In this document: positions 7,556-15,814 of the stretch, piece by piece
How the letters are laid out: each line of letters opens with the position of its first letter
How positions within the stretch are numbered: the first letter of the stretch is position 1
Source: Parabacteroides sp. PM6-13
Lineage (GTDB): Bacteria > Bacteroidota > Bacteroidia > Bacteroidales > Tannerellaceae
Assembly (NCBI RefSeq): GCF_029892605.1
Contig: NZ_JARXWF010000018.1
Coordinates: 1 to 56,250 of the forward strand
DNA: 56,250 nt
Direction: 5' to 3'
Position numbers and translations under genes: made by a program
The notes under the pieces: generated by a model
What the model was told of the DNA's origin: nothing
What the model saw: the letters and a program-made list of their open reading frames with translations, nothing else
Databases searched by the model: none

Positions 7556-8956
7556 ATGCAAGAAAAAATAGATCTCCCTGCCGATTTCGTGAAACGGATG
7601 AAAGAGCTGTTGTCGGATGAGTTTCCGGCTTTTGAAGAGGCATTGAATGATGCCTCGCCTGTCAGTATCCGGATCAATCCGGACAAACAAGCTCAAATGC
7701 CTGATATGAAACGGATTCCCTGGACAGAAACGGGGTATTACCTGCCTGAGCGGCTCTCGTTCACCTTTGATCCCTTGTTTCATGCCGGGACCTACTATGT
7801 GCAGGAGCCCTCTTCGATGTTTCTGGAGCAGGCGATCCGCCAATGGGTCGACAGGCCGGTCTGCTGCCTCGATCTTTGTGCCGCGCCGGGCGGAAAATCG
7901 ACACACCTGGCAGCAGTCCTACCCGAAGACAGCCTGTTGGTCAGCAACGAGGTGATCCGTAGTCGCAGCCATATCCTGGCGGAGAATATAGCCAAGTGGG
8001 GGAATCCAAACTCCATCGTCACCAACAACGACCCCGAAGAGATTGCACGGTTGGGCGCCTTGTTTGATGTGATCGTAGCCGATGTGCCCTGTTCGGGCGA
8101 AGGCATGTTTCGCAAAGATCCGGCCAGCATAGCAGAATGGAGCGTGGCAAACGTGGCCCTTTGCGCTGCCCGGCAACGACGTATCGTAGGAGATATATGG
8201 GAGGCGTTGAAGCCGGGGGGACTGTTAATATACAGCACCTGCACATACAACACGGAAGAGAACGAAGAGAATATCCATTTCTTTGCGGAAGAGCTGGGCG
8301 CCGAATGTCTGTCGCTTACTATTCCTGAGGCGTGGCAGGTGACAGGTGCCTTGATCCACGACCATCCGGTCTACCGTTTTCTGCCGCACAAAACCCAAGG
8401 AGAGGGATTCTTCCTGGCCGTTATGCGTAAGCCGGAAGGCGATCTTCCTGCCCGTCGCCCGGCCAAAGGGAAAGAAAAAAGAGAGAAAAACAATGCCCGT
8501 CAAGCCATTCCTCCCCAGGTGCGGGAATGGATAAACGATATTGAAGCGTTTGAACTGCATATAAATGGAGACATTATCCGGGCTGTTCCGACGGCTTATA
8601 AAGAAGAGATTCAATTACTAACGTCCAAACTACGAACGATCTCCGCCGGCATAACCCTCGGAGAGGTGAAAGGGAAAGATATTATTCCGGCGCATGCCCT
8701 GGCACTAAGCGTCAGACAAAACAAAAACCTCTTCCCGATCACGGAGGTGAGTTGGGAAGAGGCTATCGCTTATTTAAAAAAGGAAATACTTGTATTGCCA
8801 CCCGAGGCGGCGAAAGGTTATCACCTGATCAGCTACAAAGGCCATCCGTTGGGTTTTGTAAAGAACATCGGCAACCGGGCCAATAATCTCTATCCCCAGG
8901 AATGGCGCATCCGTAGCGGGTATATACCCGAAGAGATCAGACTCTTTCCAGCGTAG
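7556..8956 (+). CDS. RsmF/NOL1-NOP2-Sun family RNA cytosine-C5 methyltransferase
   Basis: A 466-aa SAM-dependent methyltransferase that makes m5C in RNA, most likely 16S rRNA. LDLCAAPGGKSTHLA (105-119) is the SAM-binding loop. DVPCSGEGMF (176-185) carries the release Cys179, and STCTY near residue 229 carries the catalytic Cys. A Lys-rich linker (about 302-316) precedes a C-terminal RsmF-type PUA-like domain. The 3' end overlaps the convergent pepD gene by 20 nt. The rRNA target is inferred from the family. Confidence 0.9.
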   Translation: MQEKIDLPADFVKRMKELLSDEFPAFEEALNDASPVSIRINPDKQAQMPDMKRIPWTETGYYLPERLSFTFDPLFHAGTYYVQEPSSMFLEQAIRQWVDRPVCCLDLCAAPGGKSTHLAAVLPEDSLLVSNEVIRSRSHILAENIAKWGNPNSIVTNNDPEEIARLGALFDVIVADVPCSGEGMFRKDPASIAEWSVANVALCAARQRRIVGDIWEALKPGGLLIYSTCTYNTEENEENIHFFAEELGAECLSLTIPEAWQVTGALIHDHPVYRFLPHKTQGEGFFLAVMRKPEGDLPARRPAKGKEKREKNNARQAIPPQVREWINDIEAFELHINGDIIRAVPTAYKEEIQLLTSKLRTISAGITLGEVKGKDIIPAHALALSVRQNKNLFPITEVSWEEAIAYLKKEILVLPPEAAKGYHLISYKGHPLGFVKNIGNRANNLYPQEWRIRSGYIPEEIRLFPA

Positions 8957-10391
8957 CTTTGAGGAAATCCCACACTTTGGCTACACTCGGGATATTCACA
9001 CGTTCATCGGGTGAATGCGGGAATTCCAGATCAGGACCGATCGACACCATATCCATCGTAGGATAAGCCCCCTGGATAATACCACATTCCAGGCCGGCGT
9101 GCATCACCTTCACGGCAGGTTTCCGACCGTACAGCGCTTCGTAGGTCGCTTGCATGGCCTGCAGGATGGGTGAATTGATGTTGGGTTGCCAGCCATTGTA
9201 AGCACCGCCCTCTTCTACGCGGGCACCTGCCAGGGCAAAGACACTCTCCAGGCTGGAGCATACGGCGGCTTTTCTTGTTTCGGAAGAGCTGCGTACCAAT
9301 ATTTTTACTTCGATCAAACCTTCGGACGACTTCACGATGGCCAGGTTGGAAGAGGATTCTACCGTTCCCGGGAAATCGCTCAACATGCTCAAGACGCCGT
9401 TGCGGCATCCTACAATCGCGTTGATCAACGCATCCTGTATCTCTTCAGGGATAAGCGTCGTCGGCAATTCCACCTTCTCAGCGGCAAAAGAAACACCGTC
9501 TTCTACGCCTGCAAATTCCGAACGATAAAGATCCTGGTAGTCGGAAACCAGTTCCCAGAACACATCCGCCTCGTCTTCAGGCAGGGTCACAATAGCAAAG
9601 GCCTCGCGTGGGATCGCATTGCGCAGCGAACCACCATCGACCGAAGCCAGACGAACACCGTAGTCCATCACCGCCTCTTTGAGAAAACGGAACAACAGCT
9701 TATTGGCATTGGCTCTGCCCAGGTGGATATCCACGCCAGAGTGTCCGCCTTTCAAACCGGTCAGGCTCAGCTTCACAGCGACATCACCTTCCGGGATATA
9801 TGGATCGTCTTTGTATTGGAATGATATATTCAAGTCGGCGCCACCGGCACATCCGACAAACAGTTCGCCCTCTTTTTCCGAGTCGCAGTTGATCATCGTT
9901 TCACCCTTCAGGAATCCGGGTTTCAATCCGAATGCGCCATCCATGCCTACCTCTTCATCGACGGTAAACAAAGCCTCTACCGGACCATGCGTCAACGAGT
10001 TGTCAGAGAGTACCGCCATCGCATAAGCGGCACCGATGCCATTGTCGGCACCCAACGTTGTATCGCGGGCGGTTACCCAATCGCCATCCACATAGGCGTC
10101 GATCGGATCTTTGCTGAAATCATGTGCCACCGAAGAGTTTTTTTGAGGCACCATGTCTAAGTGCGATTGCAAGATAACGGTTTTACGCCCCTCCATACCC
10201 GGAGTGGCCGGTTTACGAATCAATACATTACCGACTTCGTCCTGCAGCGTTTCCAAGCCAAGGCTCTTACCGAAGTCAACAACATAACGGGTTACAGCCT
10301 CCATTTGTCCTGTCGGACGAGGGATTTGTGTTAAGTCATAGAAGTAACCCCATACATGTTCGGGGGATAGATTTTTGATTTCAGCTGACAT
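8937..10391 (-). CDS. pepD: Aminoacyl-histidine dipeptidase (M20 family)
   Basis: A 484-aa cytosolic di-zinc dipeptidase that cleaves Xaa-His and other dipeptides. Motifs in order are LQSHLDMVPQ (zinc His/Asp), LGADNGIGAA (bridging Asp), DEEVGMDGAFGL (Glu general base and ligand), an internal dimerisation/lid domain, and HAGLECG near the C-terminus (zinc ligand region). The length is typical for PepD. The stop lies inside the convergent rsmF-like gene (20-nt overlap). The flippase-like gene lies 44 nt upstream on the same strand. Confidence 0.93.
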   Translation of the reverse strand: MSAEIKNLSPEHVWGYFYDLTQIPRPTGQMEAVTRYVVDFGKSLGLETLQDEVGNVLIRKPATPGMEGRKTVILQSHLDMVPQKNSSVAHDFSKDPIDAYVDGDWVTARDTTLGADNGIGAAYAMAVLSDNSLTHGPVEALFTVDEEVGMDGAFGLKPGFLKGETMINCDSEKEGELFVGCAGGADLNISFQYKDDPYIPEGDVAVKLSLTGLKGGHSGVDIHLGRANANKLLFRFLKEAVMDYGVRLASVDGGSLRNAIPREAFAIVTLPEDEADVFWELVSDYQDLYRSEFAGVEDGVSFAAEKVELPTTLIPEEIQDALINAIVGCRNGVLSMLSDFPGTVESSSNLAIVKSSEGLIEVKILVRSSSETRKAAVCSSLESVFALAGARVEEGGAYNGWQPNINSPILQAMQATYEALYGRKPAVKVMHAGLECGIIQGAYPTMDMVSIGPDLEFPHSPDERVNIPSVAKVWDFLKATLERV

Positions 10392-10435
10392 AAAAGTTCT
10401 CTTTAATGGTTTATATTGAACAGAGAGAAACTCTG

Positions 10436-11437
10436 TTACGCTTGTGTTTTATCATTATTCTTAATCAGAGGCAGAAACAGTATAGCTGCCAAGCCACATA
10501 AGCCGGTCCAGGCGGTCTGGATCGTATGCACCACCGCAGCAAAAGCAGCGGCATCGGTCTCTGCTACATTAAACAATACCAGGGTGGAGATGACCATAAA
10601 GTGCCAGGGGCCGATTCCGCCCTGCACAGGAATCGCCACGGCAATGCTGCTCATCGTAAAAGCAATCAATCCTTTGTGGAATCCCAGGTCGCGCGTAAAG
10701 TCAAACGCATAGAAGGTCACATAGAAATAAAGGAAATAGCAGGCCCAGATAATCACTGTCTGCACAAGAAATTTCGATTTATCCTCCAATAACCAAATGC
10801 TCTTTACGCCCTGCCATACGTTTTTCAGCATATCTTTCGCACGGCGTACCAGCGAGAAATTGCTCATATATTTGAACACAAACCAAACGGCGGCAATCAC
10901 GATTAACAGGCAAACATATACCCAGAGCGAGGTAAAGATGGAATGGAAACTATCGAGTAGTTCCGGATTGCGTGCAGAGAAGTTCGTAAAGAAACTCAGG
11001 TTTGAAAAGAAAAGAATAAACGTAATCAGCCCTACTACCACGACATCACTAATGCGGTCGATCAACAGGGTTCCGAACAGCTTCGTAAAAGGGATCTTAT
11101 CGTATTTGGTGACCACGCCACAACGCCACACCTCGCCCATACGCGGCAAGACAAGATTGACAGCATAGGTACCCAAGACAGCCACGACAGCACGCTTCTT
11201 ACTATGAGGCGCCTTCAGGGAATCGATCAATAAACTCCAGCGCAAACCACGAAAAACATTGGCAAGCAAACCAAAGAGAAGAGAAAAGGCGATCACTTCA
11301 TAACGAACACCACGGCGTATCACTTCCCAAATTGCTTTGATATCCATATTGCGGTAAATCAACCATAACAAAAGGCCCCCAAATACCAAGGGTATAACAA
11401 TCTTTAGTGAAGTGCGCAATGTACTCTTTAAATTCAT
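10436..11437 (-). CDS. Flippase-like / LPG-synthase-type membrane protein
   Basis: A 333-aa polytopic inner-membrane protein of the UPF0104/lysylphosphatidylglycerol-synthase TM family, with about eight hydrophobic segments. Family hallmarks include FRGLRWSLLID near residue 62, the LPRMGEVWRCG motif, and VQGGIGPWHF in the C-terminal half. Such proteins are proposed to move or sense lipids; there is no fused synthetase domain. I chose the ATG at 11437 because the longer frame to 11485 would extend past the candidate promoter at 11483-11511. A small hairpin (10419-10437) overlaps the stop, just before pepD. Confidence 0.82.
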   Translation of the reverse strand: MNLKSTLRTSLKIVIPLVFGGLLLWLIYRNMDIKAIWEVIRRGVRYEVIAFSLLFGLLANVFRGLRWSLLIDSLKAPHSKKRAVVAVLGTYAVNLVLPRMGEVWRCGVVTKYDKIPFTKLFGTLLIDRISDVVVVGLITFILFFSNLSFFTNFSARNPELLDSFHSIFTSLWVYVCLLIVIAAVWFVFKYMSNFSLVRRAKDMLKNVWQGVKSIWLLEDKSKFLVQTVIIWACYFLYFYVTFYAFDFTRDLGFHKGLIAFTMSSIAVAIPVQGGIGPWHFMVISTLVLFNVAETDAAAFAAVVHTIQTAWTGLCGLAAILFLPLIKNNDKTQA

Positions 11438-11466
11438 TCGAGCAAGGTTGTTATTAGATTTTGTTG

Positions 11467-11511
11467 TACTTTTGTACGCCCGCAAAGATAAACATTATAT
11501 TTGAATACAAA
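11467..11511. promoter_or_regulatory. Face-to-face -7 boxes of rsmA (+) and the flippase-like gene (-)
   Basis: TACTTTTG on the plus strand (11467-11474) and TATCTTTG on the minus strand (11490-11483) point towards each other only 8 nt apart. The minus promoter has a TTTG (11511-11508) at 17-nt spacing. The plus promoter has only a TTG at 16 nt. Transcripts from the two would overlap by a few nucleotides. Confidence 0.5.
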
Positions 11512-11532
11512 CATTTTACTCCCAAAAGAGCA

Positions 11533-12330
11533 ATGAGAACGGTCAAACCCAAAAAGTCACTCGGACAACATTTTCTCAAAGATATGCAGATTGCCCGTCG
11601 CATTGCAGAGACACTGGAGAACTATAAAGAACAGCCTGTTTTGGAGATCGGACCGGGCATGGGCGTACTCACTCAATTCCTGTTGGAAGAGGGACACGAT
11701 CTGACAGTGGTGGAGCTCGACTGGGAATCGGTCGACTACCTGCGGGAACATTTCCCGGCACTCGAAGGAAAGATTCTGGCAGACGATTTCCTGCAATTGG
11801 ATTTAAGCCGCCTTTTCGATCGTCCTTTTTGCGTGATTGGCAATTACCCCTATAACATCTCCAGCCAGATATTCTTTAAGGTACTCGATTACAAAGACAT
11901 TATTCCCTGCTGTTCGGGTATGATCCAGAAGGAGGTAGCCGAACGGCTGGCCGCCGGCCCGGGAAGCAAAACATATGGCATTCTGAGCGTACTGATACAA
12001 GCCTGGTACGATGTGGAATATCTATTTACGGTAAGCGAGCAGGTGTTCGACCCACCCCCAAAGGTAAAAAGCGCCGTCATTCGTATGACGCGCAACGAAC
12101 GAACCAGCCTGGGTTGCGACGAGAAACTCTTTAAGACAGTGGTGAAAACCTCTTTCAATCAACGAAGAAAAACCCTTCGCAACTCTATGAAACCACTGTT
12201 GGGAAAAGATTGTCCGGATTACGCGTTGCCTATTTTCGACAAACGCCCCGAGCAACTATCCTTTGAACAATTTATCGAACTAACAAAAATAGCGGCAGCA
12301 CACCTTGCTACCACACGCGATGAGCAATAG
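11533..12330 (+). CDS. rsmA: 16S rRNA (adenine(1518)-N(6)/adenine(1519)-N(6))-dimethyltransferase
   Basis: A 265-aa KsgA enzyme that dimethylates the two adenines of the 3' helix of 16S rRNA as a late 30S maturation check. KKSLGQHFL starts the family signature. LEIGPGMGVLT is the SAM loop and GNYPYNISSQI the NPPY-like catalytic motif. The C-terminal domain has PPPKVKSAV and FNQRRKTLRNS. I start at ATG 11533 (MRTVKPKKS) because the upstream frame lies before or within the -7 box at 11467. mgtE begins 27 nt after the stop, probably in the same operon. Confidence 0.95.
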   Translation: MRTVKPKKSLGQHFLKDMQIARRIAETLENYKEQPVLEIGPGMGVLTQFLLEEGHDLTVVELDWESVDYLREHFPALEGKILADDFLQLDLSRLFDRPFCVIGNYPYNISSQIFFKVLDYKDIIPCCSGMIQKEVAERLAAGPGSKTYGILSVLIQAWYDVEYLFTVSEQVFDPPPKVKSAVIRMTRNERTSLGCDEKLFKTVVKTSFNQRRKTLRNSMKPLLGKDCPDYALPIFDKRPEQLSFEQFIELTKIAAAHLATTRDEQ

Positions 12331-12357
12331 CTGTCTCTTCTAAATTTACGTAAAGCG

Positions 12358-13713
12358 ATGATTGAACTAACAAAAGAATTCCTCGAAAACGTTGAACGGC
12401 TGATAGCCGATAAAGACGAGAAGCAGATCAAAGCGATTCTGGAAGAATTGCACCCTGCGGATATCGCCGAAATATATGAAGAATTGAATCTTCAGGAAGG
12501 TGCTTACCTCTATCCGTTGATGGAAGAGGATACGGCAGCCGAGGTATTGATGGAGCTCGACGAGGATGCCCGTCATCGCCTTTTGCGCGAACTGCCACCC
12601 GAACTGATCGCGCGTCGGTTTGTGGACAACCTGGAGACCGACGACGCCGTAGATCTTATCCGCGAACTGCCGGAAGAGAAACAGGAAGAGGTGCTCTCGC
12701 ATATTGAAGACGTGGAGCAGGCAGGTGATATTGTCGATCTGTTGAAGTATGATGAAGACACTGCCGGGGGGTTGATGGGTACGGAGATGATCGTGGTGAA
12801 CGAGAACTGGAGCATGCCCAAATGTATCGAAGAGATGCGCCTGCAAGCGGAAGAGATGGATGAGATCTATTATGTCTATGTGATCGACGATGATGAGCGC
12901 CTTCGCGGTGTCCTTCCGTTGCAGCGACTGATCACCAACCCTTCGGTTTCGAAGATCAAGCATGTGATGAAAAAAGATCCGATTGCCGTACACGATAACG
13001 ACAGCATCGAAGAGGTGGCGCAGGCTATTGAAAAGTATGACCTGGTAGCTCTGCCGGTTATTGATAGCATCGGGCGGCTGGTTGGACGCATCACCATCGA
13101 CGACGTGATGGATGAGATACGCGAACAACACGAGCGTGACTACCAGTTGGCGTCCGGTATCTCGCAGGATGTGGAGACCTCCGATAATATATTCCAGCAA
13201 ACAGCTGCGCGTCTTCCCTGGCTTCTGATCGGTATGATTGGCGGACTGGGCAACTCGGTTATCCTCGGCGGGTTTACAAACAGCATCGCTTCGAATCCGA
13301 AGGTAGCTCTCTTTATTCCGCTGATCGGGGGAACGGGGGGGAATGTCGGTATACAATCGTCGGCTATCGTGGTGCAAGGTCTTGCTAACAAATCGCTCCG
13401 GCCGGAGAATATCTGGACACAGGTACTGAAGGAATCGGTCGTTTCACTGATCAACGCCAGCATTATCAGCCTGGTGGTTTTCATCTATAACTTCTTCACA
13501 CTGGGCGACCGCGTCATCACGACCTCCGTATCGCTTAGCCTTTTTGCCGTCGTGATGTTTGCCAGTTTGTTTGGTACGCTGGTTCCTATGACGCTCGAAA
13601 AATTGAAGATTGATCCCGCCTTAGCGACCGGACCGTTTATCACCATTACGAATGACATTATCGGTATGATGATCTATATGTTTATCGTCGCCTCGCTGAC
13701 AGGTGTCATTTAA
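12358..13713 (+). CDS. mgtE: Magnesium transporter MgtE
   Basis: A 451-aa Mg2+ channel/transporter. The N-terminal MgtE superhelical domain (about 1-125) has repeated ELPPE and LPEEKQEE motifs, then two CBS domains (about 130-255), including VVNENWS and HDNDSIEEVAQ. The C-terminal domain has five membrane helices with the signature GGTGGNVGIQSS near residue 325. Mg2+ bound to the cytosolic domains closes the pore in characterised homologues. It is co-directional with rsmA at 27 nt. A 131-nt gap with a new promoter precedes the next gene. Confidence 0.95.
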   Translation: MIELTKEFLENVERLIADKDEKQIKAILEELHPADIAEIYEELNLQEGAYLYPLMEEDTAAEVLMELDEDARHRLLRELPPELIARRFVDNLETDDAVDLIRELPEEKQEEVLSHIEDVEQAGDIVDLLKYDEDTAGGLMGTEMIVVNENWSMPKCIEEMRLQAEEMDEIYYVYVIDDDERLRGVLPLQRLITNPSVSKIKHVMKKDPIAVHDNDSIEEVAQAIEKYDLVALPVIDSIGRLVGRITIDDVMDEIREQHERDYQLASGISQDVETSDNIFQQTAARLPWLLIGMIGGLGNSVILGGFTNSIASNPKVALFIPLIGGTGGNVGIQSSAIVVQGLANKSLRPENIWTQVLKESVVSLINASIISLVVFIYNFFTLGDRVITTSVSLSLFAVVMFASLFGTLVPMTLEKLKIDPALATGPFITITNDIIGMMIYMFIVASLTGVI

Positions 13714-13793
13714 GAGGTACCCATCTATCTACAAATTATAACCACCAACCGCTTTTTAGTAACAAAAATGAAGTAAATTAACAAAATAAACGA

Positions 13794-13801
13794 TACATTT
13801 G
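13794..13801 (+). promoter_or_regulatory. -7 box of the paaK-like operon
   Basis: TACATTTG matches TAnnTTTG and lies 43 nt before the paaK-like ATG. No convincing TTTG is seen at -33. Confidence 0.45.
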
Positions 13802-13844
13802 CAACTGAAATTCAAGATTTGCTCACAAGATAACAAAAAATAGC

Positions 13845-15146
13845 ATGAATTACTGGCAAAAAGATATCGAGACCATGGATCGCGATAGCCTGGACAAGCT
13901 GCAAGTGGAACGTTTGAAAAAGACCATCGCCCAAGCAGCTAATTCTCCTTTCTACAAAAAGCGGTTTGCGGAGAAAGGGATAACACCCGATTCTATTCAG
14001 TCATTGGAAGACCTGAAGAAACTACCTTTCACCACCAAAGACGATCTGCGCAACAATTACCCCTTTGGCTTGGCGGCTATTCCCCTGAAGGAATGCGTCC
14101 GCCTGCATTCATCCAGTGGAACGACCGGCAACCCGACCGTGGTGCTTCATTCCGCCAAAGACCTGGAGGAATGGGCTAATCAGGTGGCTCGTTGTATGTA
14201 TATGGTAGGCTTGCGCGATACGGATGTGTTTCAGAACACCTCGGGCTACGGTATGTTTACCGGAGGATTGGGCTTCCAGTATGGCGCCGAGAAACTGGGA
14301 GCGCTGACCGTTCCTGCGGCAGCCGGAAACTCCAAACGCCAGATAAAATTCATCAAAGATTTCGGAACGACCTGCCTGCATATTATCCCCAGCTATGCCT
14401 CGCGCCTGGCGGAGATCATGTATGAAGAGGGGATCGATCCCAAACGTGACACCCAACTGAAAACGATCTGCATCGGAGCCGAACCACATTCGGAAGAACA
14501 ACGCTTGCGCATCGAACAGTTATTGGGCGTCAAGGCGTACAATTGCTTCGGTATGTCGGAAATGAACGGGCCGGGCGTTGCTTTTGAATGTCAGGAGCAG
14601 AAAGGTCTGCATATATGGGAAGACTACGTGATTGTGGAACTGGTAAATCCGGAGACCTTGGAACCCGTTGCGGAAGGCGAAACCGGCGAATTGGTATTGA
14701 CAACAATCAACCGGGAGGCGATGCCGCTTATCCGCTATCGCACGCGCGACCTTACCTCGCTGATCCCGGGCGCTTGTGCCTGCGGACGTACTCACAAACG
14801 CATCACCCGCTTCAAAGGACGTAGCGATGATATGATCATTCTCAAAGGGGTGAACCTCTTCCCGATCCAGATCGAAACGATCCTGATGCAATTCCCCGAG
14901 TTAGGAGGTAATTATCTGATCACACTGGAAACAATCAAAAACAGTGACGAGATGCTTATCGAAGTAGAACTGAGCGATCTCTTCACCGATGATTATAGCG
15001 TATTGCAACGTCTGACCAAGACGATCACCCGTCAATTGAAAGACGAGCTACTTCTCACACCACGTCTGAAGCTGGTAGCCAAAGGCTCTCTCCCTGTACA
15101 GGAAGGCAAAGCGGTACGAGTGAAAGACTTGCGTAAGTTAAACTAA
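13845..15146 (+). CDS. Phenylacetate-CoA ligase family enzyme
   Basis: A 433-aa AMP-forming aryl-CoA ligase, PaaK type. The ATP/phosphate loop SSGTTGNPTV sits near residues 90-99, GMSEMNGPG near 229 is the core adenylation motif, and the RYRTRDL and KGRSDDMIILKG motifs mark the C-terminal lid. Together with an ACT-domain gene downstream, this is the usual Bacteroidetes pairing that works with indolepyruvate ferredoxin oxidoreductase to interconvert aryl acids and aryl-CoA. The oxidoreductase is not in the window. Substrate (phenylacetate, indoleacetate or related) is inferred, so I withhold the symbol. Confidence 0.88.
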   Translation: MNYWQKDIETMDRDSLDKLQVERLKKTIAQAANSPFYKKRFAEKGITPDSIQSLEDLKKLPFTTKDDLRNNYPFGLAAIPLKECVRLHSSSGTTGNPTVVLHSAKDLEEWANQVARCMYMVGLRDTDVFQNTSGYGMFTGGLGFQYGAEKLGALTVPAAAGNSKRQIKFIKDFGTTCLHIIPSYASRLAEIMYEEGIDPKRDTQLKTICIGAEPHSEEQRLRIEQLLGVKAYNCFGMSEMNGPGVAFECQEQKGLHIWEDYVIVELVNPETLEPVAEGETGELVLTTINREAMPLIRYRTRDLTSLIPGACACGRTHKRITRFKGRSDDMIILKGVNLFPIQIETILMQFPELGGNYLITLETIKNSDEMLIEVELSDLFTDDYSVLQRLTKTITRQLKDELLLTPRLKLVAKGSLPVQEGKAVRVKDLRKLN

Positions 15147-15151
15147 ACAAC

Positions 15152-15232
15152 AATTATGAATTATGAATTATGAGAAAGAGCTCAGGAATGCATAATTTAT
15201 AATTCATAATTCATAATTCATAATTCATAATT
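15152..15232. repeat. Heptad-repeat hairpin between the paaK-like and ACT genes
   Basis: Left arm is AATTATG three times (15152-15172). Right arm is CATAATT-type units six times (15191-15232). The arms can pair over at least 21 nt around an 18-nt loop. The repeat ends 3 nt before the ACT start codon. Confidence 0.8.
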
Positions 15233-15235
15233 AAC

Positions 15236-15661
15236 ATGACAGTCCATCAGATCTCCATCTTCTTAGAAAACAAATACGGGAAACTAACAGAGGCGCTTGC
15301 CCTGTTGGGTAAGGACAATATCCGTATTATTGCCTCCACCATTGCCGACACAACGGAGTATGGCATCATGCGTATGATCGTGAGTGATCCGCAAAAGGCC
15401 TACACGATCTTCAAAGAAAACAATGTATCGGCCAACCTGACAGATGTATTGGCCATTGCGACCGATTCACACGCGGGCAGCTTTGCCGAAACGATTTGCC
15501 ATTTCACACAGGCGGGCTTAAGCATCGAATATATGTATAGCTTCTCAGTGAAAGAGAAAGCGATACTGGTGTTGCGCACCAACAACCGGGAGACGGCACG
15601 TGAAGTGATCCGTCGGCAGAACCTCGGTTATATCTGTGAAAGCGATTTGATTAACCTTTAA
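15236..15661 (+). CDS. ACT-domain amino-acid-binding protein
   Basis: A 141-aa cytosolic protein made of two ACT modules (about 1-68 and 72-141). The first begins with a QISIFLENKYGKLTEAL strand-helix, where the glycine/lysine turn is the usual ligand loop. ACT proteins of this type accompany PaaK-like ligases and are thought to sense aromatic amino acids. The start ATG directly follows the heptad hairpin, so translation could be affected by RNA folding. The 46-aa membrane peptide gene follows after 12 nt. Confidence 0.85.
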   Translation: MTVHQISIFLENKYGKLTEALALLGKDNIRIIASTIADTTEYGIMRMIVSDPQKAYTIFKENNVSANLTDVLAIATDSHAGSFAETICHFTQAGLSIEYMYSFSVKEKAILVLRTNNRETAREVIRRQNLGYICESDLINL

Positions 15662-15673
15662 CACAAGTAAAAT

Positions 15674-15814
15674 ATGTTTGGCATAAATGATCCGGGCATT
15701 TGGATCGCCTACCTGATGGCGATCGGTTGCGTGGTGTTTTCCGTTTGGTTCGGAATAACCCATTGGAATAAAGAGAGTGATGACAATGATAACCCTGAAG
15801 AACCGGAAGCATGA
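15674..15814 (+). CDS. Small single-pass membrane peptide, symporter accessory type
   Basis: A 46-aa ORF with ATG at 15674. It has a short N-terminus (MFGINDPGIW), one hydrophobic helix (about 9-28, IAYLMAIGCVVFSVWFGITH), and an acidic tail rich in Asp, Asn and Glu. The stop overlaps the symporter start as ATGA at 15811, so the two are translationally coupled. Tiny one-helix proteins directly upstream of sodium:solute symporters are a known family of symporter small accessory proteins, and topology, size and position all fit. Function is inferred. Confidence 0.8.
   Translation: MFGINDPGIWIAYLMAIGCVVFSVWFGITHWNKESDDNDNPEEPEA

Noticed and set aside
15152-15232. CRISPR array
   Set aside because: Repeat units are 7 nt with no spacers; the other arrays have 7- or 9-nt periods and no cas genes are present.
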